A stretch of 64,000 bases of DNA from Planctomycetota bacterium (GCA_030748415.1 JASMMA010000001.1:124001-188000), one strand, 5' to 3'. Shown: positions 50,331 through 59,428, counted from the stretch's first letter. Made by a program: numbers and translations. The notes: generated from the letters alone by a model not told the origin.

Positions 50331-51122
50331 TTAGGGGCTTTTTTGCTTTTCAAGAGCGTAGGGCGCCAGAAACGCCCTAAAAAACTCCAAGCCTTCGCCC
50401 CCGTTACCCCATTCCCCCGCGCCTCTGTCAGGAAGGTGCAATGCAGACAGATTCCTCTCTGGATGAGGCATCAAGCCCAAAATTCGGCCGCTCGGAGAAG
50501 CGAGGCCCGCAATCGCGTCTAGGCTTCCATTGGGACAGGCGGGGTAGTCCATGGTCGGTGACCCGGAGTCGTCGGCATAGCGAAACGCAATACAACCTGC
50601 CTCTTCAAGTTTGGCAAGGGCTTCAGTTGGGTTTGCCACTACCAATCGGCCCTCAGCGTGGGCGGAGGGGGCAGGAAGAATCGTTCCCAAGGGCATAAGC
50701 CGAGAGGCACCAGCCTCAGCTCGGAGTCGAGTCCAACGGCATTCAAATCGATGGGTGCGGTTCCAGGTCAACGAAGTCCGAAGCCCTTCCACACCTGGGA
50801 GCAGACCAGCTTTGACCAGGATTTGGAACCCATTACAGGTTCCAAAAATACTCCCACCTCGGTCATGAAGGGCAAGCAATTCACTTCCCAAAAATTTCTC
50901 AACCTCAATGGCAAGAATCTTGCCTGCGCCTAGGTCATCGCCATAAGTGAACCCACCAGGGATTGAGAAGACATCACAACTTTGGATTTTGGACGGCTCT
51001 TTCATCAGTTGCCGAATATGCACCTGCTCGACTGAAGCACCGGCCTCTTTCCATGCAAATGCAAGTTCCCGATCGCAGTTAACGCCAGCAGCAAAAAGTT
51101 GAAGAACGCGAGGGCGGGTCAT
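50331..51122 (-). CDS. purQ: Phosphoribosylformylglycinamidine synthase, glutaminase subunit
   Basis: 263 aa. A class I glutamine amidotransferase with the nucleophile Cys in 'FGTCNGFQILVKAGLLPGVE' and the oxyanion-region 'SIPGGFTYGDDLGAGKILAI'; the catalytic His is in 'GLMPHPERNLS'. It supplies ammonia to PurL for FGAM formation. Its ATG overlaps the purL stop by 4 nt. The inverted-repeat element begins at its stop codon, and the outermost arm bases include that stop. Confidence 0.96.
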   Translation of the reverse strand: MTRPRVLQLFAAGVNCDRELAFAWKEAGASVEQVHIRQLMKEPSKIQSCDVFSIPGGFTYGDDLGAGKILAIEVEKFLGSELLALHDRGGSIFGTCNGFQILVKAGLLPGVEGLRTSLTWNRTHRFECRWTRLRAEAGASRLMPLGTILPAPSAHAEGRLVVANPTEALAKLEEAGCIAFRYADDSGSPTMDYPACPNGSLDAIAGLASPSGRILGLMPHPERNLSALHLPDRGAGEWGNGGEGLEFFRAFLAPYALEKQKSP

Positions 51123-53998
51123 TGGACAGTATTCGCTTGGAGGATGGCCGAAGTTTGAACCGAGAAAAGCAAAGAACTCTCAAAGCAAACATCCAATTGA
51201 GGCTGGGGGAGTACTTCTCCAATCGGAGAGCAAGGTGAACCATGAAAGAAGCTCAAGAATTCATCCAGTCGGTCCGGAGGAACTTCGCAAAGGAAACGGG
51301 TAGGGGTTTCGGAGAAAAGACGAGCTGCTACAGGGAGGCCTGGGTCGCAGGAGACCTTGGAAAGTTCTAGTCGGGCACCCAGCTTCGAGCCCATCGCCAT
51401 TTCGGCTGCAGCGATTCCTAGTCCACCTTCGCACAGGTCATGGCAGGCAACAACAGAGCCCGATTGAATTGCCTCGTACATGCGGGAGAAGTTATCCGAA
51501 GCGGTCGCAAAATCTGGGCGAGGGGTTTTGGAATCGGAAAGACCTAAAAGATCTGATGCAACGGAAGCGCCTGCATCTGGGCAGGTCCATCCAACAAGAA
51601 CCAAAACATTACCGGCAGCCTTAAGAGGGGTCGTGGTCGTGCAATCACAATCAAAGACAGGCGCGACTGCAGTACAAAGCAAAGTCGGTGGAATTGGGTG
51701 CTCAATCCCATCTACGCGGTATTCATTGTTGAGGGAATCCTTTCCACTAATGAAGGGCGCCCCATAGGCCAAGGAAGCTTCATAGCAGGCTTCCGCCGCG
51801 AGAACAAGCGAGCCAAAGCGATCAGGTTTCCGGCAATCACCCCAGCAAAAGTTGTCCAAGATTGCAGTTTGGTGGGGGGTCCCACCAGCAGCGACCACAT
51901 TCCGAATAGCCTCATCAATTGCGCAAGCAGCACCTGCCCACGGGTCTAATTCAGAAATCCGTGGAGCAATTCCGCAACCCAATGCAACGCCTTCGGGGCG
52001 TGAAAGATTTGGCTTCAAAACGGTGCCGTCGCCAGGACCGTGACCATTAAAACCCTGGTAGGGCTTGACGACTGTTCCACCTTGAACTTCGTGGTCGTAC
52101 TGTCGGACAACCCACTCCTTGCTCGCAACCGAAGAGTGGGCGAGGGCATCCATGAGCAATGACTCTAGATTTGTTTCTGTTGGCCACGGAGTGGGATTGG
52201 ACGGCGGAGATAGAGATTCAGCGCGACGGATGGGTTGAGGAACTCCACCATGTAGGAACTCCATTGGAAGGTCACACACCTCTTCGCCATGCCAGGTCAA
52301 TCGAAGGCGTTGCGAGTCCGTGAAATTTCCAAGGTTCACCATTTCAACATCATGCTCAATGCATAAGCATTCAAAGGCGGACAAGTTCTTTGGTGGAATC
52401 CCTAAAACCATGCGTTCTTGGGCTTCAGAAATCCAAACTTCCCAGTAGGCGAGCCCTGGATATTTCAGTGGGGCATTCGCTAACTCAACATCGGCGCCGC
52501 AATCCTCGCCCATTTCTCCAACGGCTGAGGAAAATCCACCAGCGCCGCAGTCCGTTAAGGCGGTAAAGAGCTTTTGGTCCCGTGCGAGCATGAGAACATC
52601 CAATACTTTTTTCTCCGTAATCGGGTCGCCAATCTGAACGGCTGCCGCGTCTAATGTTTCGGATTCTTCATGCAAAGCTTCGGATGAAAAAGTTGCTCCG
52701 TGGACTCCGTCGCGCCCTGTTCGCCCTCCGATGGCAACGATGGCATCGCCAGGCTGGGCTGCTTTTTCTACAAAGTCCCTTGGAATTTCTCCCACACACC
52801 CTGCAAAAACAAGGGGATTAGCGACATAGCCAGGGTGCCGAATGACAGTCCCTGAAACCGTAGGGATTCCCATTCGGTTTCCGTAGTCTCGAACGCCGGC
52901 AATGACTCCATCAAGAATCCGGTCTGGATGCATGGTGCCGGCCGGCAAATCCTTTCGAGAAATGCTGGACTCGCCTACGCAAAAGACATCAGTTGCCGCA
53001 AAGGGGCGGGCACCAAGTCCCGTTCCAAGGATGTCTCGAATCACTCCGCCGATCCCTGTGCCAGCGCCGCCATAAGGGTCCAAAGCGCTTGGGTGATTAT
53101 GAGTCTCTACCTTAATGGCGATTCCATTATCTTCTGTAAGGGCAATGACTCCGGCATTGTCTTTGAAAACGGACCAGCACCATTCCGGTGACAGTTTCAT
53201 TGTCGCAGCAAAAACAGTTTCTTTTAAGAGGTTCGAATAAGTGCGAGTCTTTTCTCCATCTACAAACAATTCCACAGGACCTGTGAGCGTTTTATGTTTG
53301 CAATGTTCAGACCAAGTTTGCGCAAGAGTTTCCAGTTCAACATCAGAGGGGTCGCGCCCCTCCGTTTTGTAGAAAGCTTGAATGGCCTTCATTTCATCGA
53401 GGGTGAGGGCAAGGCTCATTTCCCGAGAAACATTTTCCAAATCAGAATCCCCTAATTTCAAAATAGGGATATCTCTGCGGGCTGATGGCCGCTCTTCTTG
53501 AGATGAATGCAAAGTGAGGGGGTCTGTGCCAAGCGTGGCCGTTTCAATAACGAGGTTTGCTAATGCGCGGCTACCTCTTTCAAGAAAGTCCGAAGGTGCG
53601 GAGCCGTCCTGAAGCCGGAATGCTCGATAAGTTTCTATTGCATCGTCTGTTGAAAGAGGAATATCCAGGAGCCCCAATGCGTGAGTGGCCGATTGCCCCT
53701 CAGGGTCGGAAACGCCAGGGTGCCGGCGAACCATTAAACGAGATGCGCCATTGGGTGGCACCTCGCCCGGTGCAAAAACGGAGGGAGATTCGGTCACAGA
53801 GTCCGCAAGGAGCTGGGTTGCCACTTGGCGAACTTCCTTCTCCGAAAGGTGAGGTGGAAGGAGGAACCCCCTAATGCTCCGAATTTCAGATTCGAGCACC
53901 ATGCCCCGTTCACGGAGGGCTTCGCCAGCAGCGAGCCCTACGGGGTCATGTCGCCCTTCTTGGAGCTCCAGTTCAATTCGCCAAGCGCCATTTGCCAT
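51119..53998 (-). CDS. purL: Phosphoribosylformylglycinamidine synthase PurL with PurS-like N-terminal domain
   Basis: 959 aa, longer than the ~740-aa stand-alone PurL. The first ~80 residues ('WRIELELQEGRHDPVGLAAG') look like a PurS domain fused ahead of the synthase core, which has 'LAQTWSEHCKHKTLTGPVEL', 'AIKVETHNHPSALDPYGGAG', 'GGRTGRDGVHGATFSSE' and 'PFISGKDSLNNEY'. It makes FGAM using ammonia from PurQ. ATG 53998 was chosen over 54058 because AAGG lies 7 nt before it and a plausible promoter overlaps the longer start. No separate purS gene is present, in line with the fusion. Confidence 0.95.
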   Translation of the reverse strand: MANGAWRIELELQEGRHDPVGLAAGEALRERGMVLESEIRSIRGFLLPPHLSEKEVRQVATQLLADSVTESPSVFAPGEVPPNGASRLMVRRHPGVSDPEGQSATHALGLLDIPLSTDDAIETYRAFRLQDGSAPSDFLERGSRALANLVIETATLGTDPLTLHSSQEERPSARRDIPILKLGDSDLENVSREMSLALTLDEMKAIQAFYKTEGRDPSDVELETLAQTWSEHCKHKTLTGPVELFVDGEKTRTYSNLLKETVFAATMKLSPEWCWSVFKDNAGVIALTEDNGIAIKVETHNHPSALDPYGGAGTGIGGVIRDILGTGLGARPFAATDVFCVGESSISRKDLPAGTMHPDRILDGVIAGVRDYGNRMGIPTVSGTVIRHPGYVANPLVFAGCVGEIPRDFVEKAAQPGDAIVAIGGRTGRDGVHGATFSSEALHEESETLDAAAVQIGDPITEKKVLDVLMLARDQKLFTALTDCGAGGFSSAVGEMGEDCGADVELANAPLKYPGLAYWEVWISEAQERMVLGIPPKNLSAFECLCIEHDVEMVNLGNFTDSQRLRLTWHGEEVCDLPMEFLHGGVPQPIRRAESLSPPSNPTPWPTETNLESLLMDALAHSSVASKEWVVRQYDHEVQGGTVVKPYQGFNGHGPGDGTVLKPNLSRPEGVALGCGIAPRISELDPWAGAACAIDEAIRNVVAAGGTPHQTAILDNFCWGDCRKPDRFGSLVLAAEACYEASLAYGAPFISGKDSLNNEYRVDGIEHPIPPTLLCTAVAPVFDCDCTTTTPLKAAGNVLVLVGWTCPDAGASVASDLLGLSDSKTPRPDFATASDNFSRMYEAIQSGSVVACHDLCEGGLGIAAAEMAMGSKLGARLELSKVSCDPGLPVAARLFSETPTRFLCEVPPDRLDEFLSFFHGSPCSPIGEVLPQPQLDVCFESSLLFSVQTSAILQANTVQ

Positions 53999-54029
53999 TT
54001 CATTACCTTGTTCAGGTGTTAGGGAGGGT

Positions 54030-54058
54030 ATCCTAAGGGGGAGAGGGGCCTGCTCCAA
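54030..54058 (-). promoter_or_regulatory. Candidate sigma-70 promoter for purL-purQ
   Basis: Read on the minus strand, TTGGAG (54053-54058) and TAGGAT (54030-54035) are separated by 17 nt, 31 nt before the purL ATG at 53998. It lies in the 74-nt spacer shared with the divergent accA gene. Confidence 0.4.
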
Positions 54059-54072
54059 GCCCTTGACCCACC

Positions 54073-55182
54073 ATGGCCAGCCAAAAGAAAAAAAAGTCCG
54101 CGGAAACCTCCAACATCTTGCCTTTCGAGAAGCCTCTTGAAGAAGTGCGGAGCCGCCTGGAGGAACTGGAAGCCCTTGCAGGAAAGACCAGCCAAGATTT
54201 GGGTGAAGAGCTGGAGTTCTATCGTGACCGGCTAAACCGACTCACCAAAGAAGTCTATTCCGACATCACCCCCTGGAATCGCGTTCAAGTAGCGCGGCAC
54301 CCTGACCGCCCTCTTGTCTCGGATTTTATCGATCACTGCTGCGAGAACTGGGTTGAGCTTCATGGAGACGGGAGTTTCGCTGATGACCGCGCAATTGTCA
54401 CGGGGCTTGCGACATTGGGCACCCAACGCGTATTGCTCGTTGGGCACAGAAAGGGGCGGGATACCAAAGGCCGGATGGCCTGCAACTTCGGCTCAGCCCA
54501 TCCCGAGGGTTACCGAAAGGCGCTCCAAAAAATGCGTCTTGCAGAACATATGGGATTGCCAATTGTGTGCCTCATCAACACTCCTGGTGCTTATCCCGGT
54601 GTTGCCGCGGAGGAACGAGGCCAAGCTCGCGCAATTGCTGAAAATATCCGAGACATGTTCGCCTTAAAGGTACCCGTTGTGGCCGTTATCTTGGGCGAAG
54701 GTGGCTCAGGCGGTGCCCTCGGTATTGCCGTTGCTGATCGCGTAGGCATGATGGAGAATTCTTGGTACAGCGTGATTTCTCCTGAGGGGTGTGCATCCAT
54801 TCTTTGGCACAGCGCAGATGGGCGAGAGAAGGCTGCTGAGGCTCTGCAATTAACATCTGAACCATTGTTGCGCCTTGGAATTGTAGATAAAGCCATTACA
54901 GAGCCTTCCGGGGGCGCGCACCGCGACCCTGAGGGCGCCCTAGAGGAATTAAAAGAACAAATCCTTTTCTGGTTGGATGAACTGCTCGCCTTGCCACCAG
55001 AGCAGTTGTTAGAGGAACGCCACCTCAAATTCAGGAATATGACCCGCTCTATTTCGGTATTGGAAACAGCCATGAATCCTGCTCAAACGGGCCACGAAGA
55101 ACCCTTGCCGGATCCTTTCTCTGCTTCCGAAAGAAGGGCTGCCTCCCTGGAACCTACCCAAGAGCCAGATTCTGAGGCCTGA
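54073..55182 (+). CDS. accA: Acetyl-CoA carboxylase carboxyltransferase subunit alpha
   Basis: 369 aa, with a somewhat long Lys-rich start and a polar C-terminal extension (about 320-369) beyond the usual ~320. The biotin-carboxyltransferase core has 'WVELHGDGSFADDRAIVTGL', 'GRDTKGRMACNFGSAHPEGY', 'INTPGAYPGVAAEERGQARA', 'GEGGSGGALGIAVADRV' and 'ISPEGCASILW', all AccA signatures. It transfers CO2 from biotin to acetyl-CoA with AccD, which is not in the window. It is divergent from purL and is followed by the ECF sigma gene. Confidence 0.96.
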   Translation: MASQKKKKSAETSNILPFEKPLEEVRSRLEELEALAGKTSQDLGEELEFYRDRLNRLTKEVYSDITPWNRVQVARHPDRPLVSDFIDHCCENWVELHGDGSFADDRAIVTGLATLGTQRVLLVGHRKGRDTKGRMACNFGSAHPEGYRKALQKMRLAEHMGLPIVCLINTPGAYPGVAAEERGQARAIAENIRDMFALKVPVVAVILGEGGSGGALGIAVADRVGMMENSWYSVISPEGCASILWHSADGREKAAEALQLTSEPLLRLGIVDKAITEPSGGAHRDPEGALEELKEQILFWLDELLALPPEQLLEERHLKFRNMTRSISVLETAMNPAQTGHEEPLPDPFSASERRAASLEPTQEPDSEA

Positions 55183-55251
55183 TCTGTGGCAGGCAAACCC
55201 CCAAAACCCCCCAACGATGGCCCTCCCACGCCCGTAGAGGAGGGCACAGAC

Positions 55252-55908
55252 ATGAGTCAAGCAGCCCTTCGCCTCGTTCATCACCAAAGCCCGACTGAAT
55301 CGGATGCACCGGTGACTTCCCATTCTGCCTCCTATGGTGGTCTAGGGGACGAGGAGTTGATGGCCCTTGCGTGTGCCGACGAGCAGGAGGCCTTCAGGGT
55401 TTTGGTGGAGCGTTATGAGGATCGCGCCGTCCATACCGCCCGCTCCGTCGTCGGCAACATGGAGACTGCTCGGGAAATCGCCCAAGAGGCTTTCCTCAAG
55501 GTTTATGCTTCGCGAGATCGATTCGATTTGAAGCGCAGGTTCTCTAGTTGGTTCTACCGAATCTTGCGTAACCTTGCCGTTGACAGAGTTCGCCGACAAG
55601 CGAGTGGCACCCCGGGTGCTGCCGGTGAATTAGTAGGGGATTGGGATTCTGATTCCCGAGGACCCGCCGCAGAAGCCTCTGTCCGTGAACGCCGTTTGGC
55701 GGTTCACCAAATCCTTGCCGACCTTCCCTTAAAGTTCCGCGAAGTGTTGGCATTGCGCGACATCGAAGGCTTGCCTTGTGGTGAGATTGGTGAGCGCGTT
55801 GGACTGTCTGCGGGTACTGTTCGCTGGAGATTGCATCATGCTCGCAAACTATTTCGCGCCCAATGGGAGCGTGTTCTTGGGCGAGAAACTGGAGAAATCA
55901 ACGAATGA
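55252..55908 (+). CDS. ECF-type RNA polymerase sigma factor
   Basis: 218 aa from ATG 55252, preceded by a strong AGAGGAGG at 8 nt; an in-frame GTG at 55186 would add 22 residues of low-complexity sequence without such a site. Region 2 (about 40-105: 'EAFRVLVERYEDRAVHTARS', 'REIAQEAFLKVYASRDRFD', 'FSSWFYRILRNLAVDRVRR') and region 4 (about 150-205: 'DLPLKFREVLALRDIEGLPC', 'VGLSAGTVRWRLHHARKLF') are clear, with no region 3. It directs stress-type promoters and is controlled by the next gene product, with which it overlaps by 4 nt (ATGA). Confidence 0.93.
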   Translation: MSQAALRLVHHQSPTESDAPVTSHSASYGGLGDEELMALACADEQEAFRVLVERYEDRAVHTARSVVGNMETAREIAQEAFLKVYASRDRFDLKRRFSSWFYRILRNLAVDRVRRQASGTPGAAGELVGDWDSDSRGPAAEASVRERRLAVHQILADLPLKFREVLALRDIEGLPCGEIGERVGLSAGTVRWRLHHARKLFRAQWERVLGRETGEINE

Positions 55909-56423
55909 ATTGTCGTAATGCTGAAGAACTTCTTCCTCTTTATTCCGGAGGCGATTTGCCTAGCGAGAAAGTTTCTGCATTGGAAGCCCACCTCGGCTCA
56001 TGTGCGGAGTGTGTCTCCGAATTGGAAACTTGCAGGGAAGCAATTTCAGCCTTGTCTGAGCTCCACGAAGCTGCACCTGCTTCGAGCCTATGGGATTCAC
56101 TTGCTCCTCGTTTGAAGGCTCAAGATGCTGTCCGCAAAATTCACACCCCTTGGTTCCGTCGCCCTTTCTGGGTATCAACCGCTGCGGCTGCACTTCTTTT
56201 GATTGCGGGTCGTTCTGTTTTCCGTCCCGCTCAAGTAACTTCTAATCAGGAATCCTTGGCATCGAATTCTGTCCCATCGACTGAAGCTCCTACTCCCGGC
56301 CTTGTACCCGTACCTCGAGAGGAATTGGACCAACTTCTCCGGAACCATGCAGTCATGATGCGTCAAAACGATTCTTCTGCAGTTCTCGTTCAGCAAGCAT
56401 CCAATACGCCCGTCGAGTTTTAA
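55905..56423 (+). CDS. Zinc-finger anti-sigma factor (zf-HC2 type)
   Basis: 172 aa from ATG 55905, which overlaps the sigma stop. The N-terminal anti-sigma domain has the HxxxCxxC zinc motif in 'LEAHLGSCAECVSELETCRE' (about 28-47), and a first Cys at residue 3. A membrane segment (about 99-114, 'FWVSTAAAALLLIAGRSV') separates it from a ~55-residue extracytoplasmic tail. It should sequester the sigma factor at the membrane until released by a signal, either proteolysis or zinc-site redox. The downstream gene is a protease-like protein but lacks the catalytic residues. Confidence 0.88.
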   Translation: MNCRNAEELLPLYSGGDLPSEKVSALEAHLGSCAECVSELETCREAISALSELHEAAPASSLWDSLAPRLKAQDAVRKIHTPWFRRPFWVSTAAAALLLIAGRSVFRPAQVTSNQESLASNSVPSTEAPTPGLVPVPREELDQLLRNHAVMMRQNDSSAVLVQQASNTPVEF

Positions 56424-56424
56424 A

Positions 56425-57453
56425 ATGAACCTCCTGGCACTCCTGCTTATTTTTCCTCAGCAGGTTCAACACCCCGACCAACAATCTGGGACTGCAGCCC
56501 CCAGCTTCCTTGGCACCCTAGAGGCGGAAATGACCGCCCTTCATCAAAAGCTCCGGCCTTCATTGTTGAAAGTGCGAGTGCGCGTTGCTGAAAGAACTGA
56601 ATCTGGCAAAGCTCTTGAGCGAGAGATTTTGCTTTCAGGTGTTGCTCTTGGTGGCAATGGGCTCTTTGTTGCTCCAGCCATTCCTGTTGCGGGGGCCAAA
56701 GTTGAAGCTATTCGTTTTGATAGTGGAGTTTTTCCCGCTGAGAGCGTTGCCCATTCCCAGGACTACGGCATTTCACTTTACCGAGCTTCTGGATTGGGAT
56801 TGAAAGCCCCCCTGCTGGGTTCTTGCGCAGGCCTTCAAGTGGGCAGCGTTGTTGTTTCCCTTGGGAATGCCTTTGGTTTAGACGCTACCTTGGATGTGGG
56901 TTTTCTTGCTGGAGTAGGCAGGAAAGTTCATCAGGCAGAGGGCCTTCTTCAAATGACGAACTCGGTCAATCCCGGAGATGGAGGGGGAATCCTGGCCGAT
57001 CGCAACGGCAAGATTATTGGCGTTCTGATGACTTCTTTGAAAGAAGCAGCGCTTCACGAAGAGGGACAAGAACACGAAATGATGCGGCGCTCAGAATCTC
57101 TTTCCTTTGCCATTCCCCTTGGCCGAATCCTCGCTGCCTTTCCGGAACAACTTGGAATGCTTGCACCCAACCGCCCACGGCTAGGGGTTCTTGTGGTGCA
57201 AATGCCAATAGATGCAGAGGGAGAAGAACCTGGGTTCCGATTAGTGGTAAAAGATGTTCTACCTCATTCTCCAGCTGAAAAGGCTGGCGTGCAAGCGGGG
57301 GACGAATTGTTGGGCCTCTGCGGTTGTGCCCTGAATGACCTCGCTTGCCTTCAACGAGCAATCACTCAGTCTGGCAAGCGCACGATTCTGCGCATAAAGC
57401 GCGGAGAAAAACAGCTAAACCTTCAAATCCAGTTTGGTGCTCCAAAGGAGTAA
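56425..57453 (+). CDS. HtrA-like protein with degenerate trypsin domain and PDZ domain
   Basis: 342 aa. The fold is that of HtrA/DegS (trypsin domain ~50-235, PDZ ~250-340 with 'DVLPHSPAEKAGVQAGDELL'). The catalytic residues are missing: where active members read GNSGGP, this has 'VNPGDGGGILADRNGKIIGV' with Gly186 in place of the nucleophile Ser, and the region of the catalytic His ('YxLTNNHVV' in active ones) reads 'GLFVAPAIPVAG'. The Asp position ('DYGISLYRA') is kept. A short hydrophobic leader (about 1-12) suggests export. It starts 1 nt after the anti-sigma stop. It is probably a peptide- or membrane-protein-binding sensor instead of a protease, tied to this sigma system. Confidence 0.85.
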   Translation: MNLLALLLIFPQQVQHPDQQSGTAAPSFLGTLEAEMTALHQKLRPSLLKVRVRVAERTESGKALEREILLSGVALGGNGLFVAPAIPVAGAKVEAIRFDSGVFPAESVAHSQDYGISLYRASGLGLKAPLLGSCAGLQVGSVVVSLGNAFGLDATLDVGFLAGVGRKVHQAEGLLQMTNSVNPGDGGGILADRNGKIIGVLMTSLKEAALHEEGQEHEMMRRSESLSFAIPLGRILAAFPEQLGMLAPNRPRLGVLVVQMPIDAEGEEPGFRLVVKDVLPHSPAEKAGVQAGDELLGLCGCALNDLACLQRAITQSGKRTILRIKRGEKQLNLQIQFGAPKE

Positions 57454-57473
57454 AACTGAGATTAGCGGAGCGT

Positions 57474-58481
57474 CTAGCGAAGTTTCCCTTCCGATTCTGC
57501 CACAATGTCCAAGGCTTGGGAAACTTCCTCAGCGTCCATCTTTAGGGAAGTCCTACGAAGGAATTGTTTCATGTCCTTTGCGGCAAGGTTGAGATGCCCT
57601 AGCCAGTAATGGCACATTCCTCTATTGAAATATTCATGCTCCATATTTGGTGCAAGATTGAGGATTTGGGTTAGTTCATGAATAGTGTCTTGAAACCTAC
57701 CCGCATTTTTATGCAGAGCAGCTGCAAGCCCGCGCGCTTCAACTTCAATTTTTATTTCCTCTTTGAGCGAATCACGAATGTGCCGTTCTTGGGCAAGGTC
57801 CAGGCTGCCGTCTGAAGCGAGCCTAGTGTTTTTCCATTTGCGAGAGCGGTCAAGTTCCTCAACCAAAACCTGAATGGAAAGCAAAGCTTCATCTTCAAGG
57901 CCAAGGTGGGAAGCGCAGTTGGCCATGAGGCGAAGGGCGTAGATGCTTTTAGGGGATTCCGCGAGTGCCTCTTCTAGTAGGTTCTGGCATTGAAGAAGAT
58001 GTTCATTCGCTTTTGCGCGCTGGGTTTTGGAGCGAGACTCCATTTCAGCCGCTGCTTTGGCTTCGGTTTCTGGAAGTTGAGATGCGCGATCTTCCAGCAA
58101 GTCTGCCTGACCCAGTAGAAATTCTGAGTAACGAAGGTGGTATTCCCCTAAAGAGTAAGAGGTCCGAAATTCAACCTTTTCCGAGTATGCCTTTTCAAGG
58201 TACTCCTTAGAGGCGGCTACTGAGCGAAGGTCGTGCCGTTTTAGGTAAGTGCGGCCCAGGATTAGATTCAAAATGGCATGGTCTTCCTCGATAGCTAAGC
58301 CCATCCGGGCTTGTTGCTCTGCGCGATCCAAATCGTTGGCCTGGTAATACCGCGTAGCTCGCTGTTGGAAGTCCTCCAGCCTTTCAATGTCCTCGGGCGA
58401 GGTTGAGCAAGCCCCAAGGACAAGGAGAGGTAAAGCCCCGAAAAGGCGAATGGAGCAGGGGTGCATGCTCTTTTTTAGCAT
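57474..58481 (-). CDS. TPR-repeat lipoprotein
   Basis: 335 aa from ATG 58481 (ATG 58466 is an alternative with an AAAGAG-like site). The signal ends in the lipobox 'LLVLGACS'. A long stretch of TPR-like helices follows: 'QQRATRYYQANDLDRAEQQA', 'LGRTYLKRHDLRSVAASKEY', and near the end 'EYFNRGMCHYWLGHLNLAAK'. In the middle an ~80-residue helical insertion rich in Glu and Ala may extend the solenoid. Probably a periplasmic or outer-membrane tether for protein complexes. A longer start at 58694 would run into ndk and is unlikely. It follows ndk after 40 nt. Confidence 0.75.
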   Translation of the reverse strand: MLKKSMHPCSIRLFGALPLLVLGACSTSPEDIERLEDFQQRATRYYQANDLDRAEQQARMGLAIEEDHAILNLILGRTYLKRHDLRSVAASKEYLEKAYSEKVEFRTSYSLGEYHLRYSEFLLGQADLLEDRASQLPETEAKAAAEMESRSKTQRAKANEHLLQCQNLLEEALAESPKSIYALRLMANCASHLGLEDEALLSIQVLVEELDRSRKWKNTRLASDGSLDLAQERHIRDSLKEEIKIEVEARGLAAALHKNAGRFQDTIHELTQILNLAPNMEHEYFNRGMCHYWLGHLNLAAKDMKQFLRRTSLKMDAEEVSQALDIVAESEGKLR

Positions 58482-58521
58482 GGCAAGGGGAAGGGGCAAC
58501 GCCTTTGAAAGAGGCAAAAGA

Positions 58522-58974
58522 CTATTCTGCGTCCCAATTCCAAGGAGATTGGATCGGGTCCCAATCTTCGAGACCGTCCGGGAAGAAAATGGAGAGTTCC
58601 CGCTCAGCGCTTTCGGCAGAGTCCGAGCCATGGAGCAGGTTAAAGGACTTGGAGCAGCCGAAATCCCCGCGGAGGGTGCCTGGCTCAGCTTCAATTCCGA
58701 AGGTTTTGCCCATCATTTGGCGAGCAACAGAAACGGCCTGAGGGCCGCGAAGTGCAAGAGCCACAATGGGGGAGCCCGTCATGAAGGCAACAAGGCCGTC
58801 GTAAAAGGGCTTCCCAACATGTTCAGCGTAATGCTTGGCAGCAACTTCAGGGGTCATGCGGAGCATCCGTAGCCCCACCATTTGAAGGCCCTTATCTTCG
58901 AAACGGGCAAGAATGCGGCCAGTAAGGCCACGGTGAAGTGCATCGGGCTTAAAGAGAATGAGTGTGGTTTCCAT
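58522..58974 (-). CDS. ndk: Nucleoside diphosphate kinase
   Basis: 150 aa from ATG 58974, which gives the usual 'METTLILFKPDALHRGLTGR'; longer in-frame starts up to 59184 are not family-like. Motifs are 'KHYAEHVGKPFYDGLVAFMT', and the phospho-histidine region 'GDFGCSKSFNLLHGSDSAES' with His in NLLHGSDS. It balances NTP pools from ATP. It is divergent from the atp operon and upstream of the TPR lipoprotein gene. Confidence 0.97.
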   Translation of the reverse strand: METTLILFKPDALHRGLTGRILARFEDKGLQMVGLRMLRMTPEVAAKHYAEHVGKPFYDGLVAFMTGSPIVALALRGPQAVSVARQMMGKTFGIEAEPGTLRGDFGCSKSFNLLHGSDSAESAERELSIFFPDGLEDWDPIQSPWNWDAE

Positions 58975-59045
58975 CGATTCGGGGCTTTTGGGATGAGAAG
59001 GCGTGGAAGGATAGGGAAATTCCACAAACTCTGCCAGTTCACGGG

Positions 59046-59073
59046 TTGAACGAGGCGAAGATGTCCATACAAT
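59046..59073 (+). promoter_or_regulatory. Candidate sigma-70 promoter of the atp operon
   Basis: TTGAAC (59046-59051) and TACAAT (59068-59073) are separated by 16 nt, close to consensus. It lies 74 nt upstream of the atpI-like start in the 172-nt spacer between ndk and the atp genes; no other good site is visible there. Confidence 0.55.
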
Positions 59074-59146
59074 ACCGCCCCCTTCTGCGGCTCTCTGCCT
59101 GAGAGTCCGTGGAAAGCCCTGCTCTTTGGCTGCTTCCGGAAGAGGA

Positions 59147-59428
59147 ATGGAAACCAAGGATTCACACGAAAACGATGAGCGCACGAAATCGGGTCGCCAA
59201 CGACTGGATTACGGGCAACTTTCAGGCTTGGGCTTGGAATTTTGTTTAAGCGTGGCCCTCGTTGCGGCTGCCGGTTGGTGGCTCGATGGAATTCTGAAGA
59301 TTCGTCAAAGTTTTCCAGCATGTCTATTGTTGGGTGTTTTTGTGGGCCTTGCCCTCGGGATTTACCGAATGAAACTTCGACTCGAAGAGTGGGAAAAACT
59401 CCGCAAGGATGATTTGAAAACCAAGTGA
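59147..59428 (+). CDS. ATP synthase protein I-like (AtpI/AtpZ type)
   Basis: 93 aa from ATG 59147, preceded by GAGGA. It has two hydrophobic segments (about 31-48 'LEFCLSVALVAAAGWWLDG' and 55-73 'FPACLLLGVFVGLALGIYR') in a hairpin, as in AtpI/AtpZ proteins that help c-ring assembly or magnesium uptake. It is the first gene of the atp operon and overlaps the next gene through GTGA (4 nt). Confidence 0.8.
   Translation: METKDSHENDERTKSGRQRLDYGQLSGLGLEFCLSVALVAAAGWWLDGILKIRQSFPACLLLGVFVGLALGIYRMKLRLEEWEKLRKDDLKTK

Noticed and set aside
57474-58694. Long form of the TPR lipoprotein starting at 58694
   Set aside because: It would overlap ndk by 173 nt on the same strand, and the lipoprotein signal begins only at about 58481.
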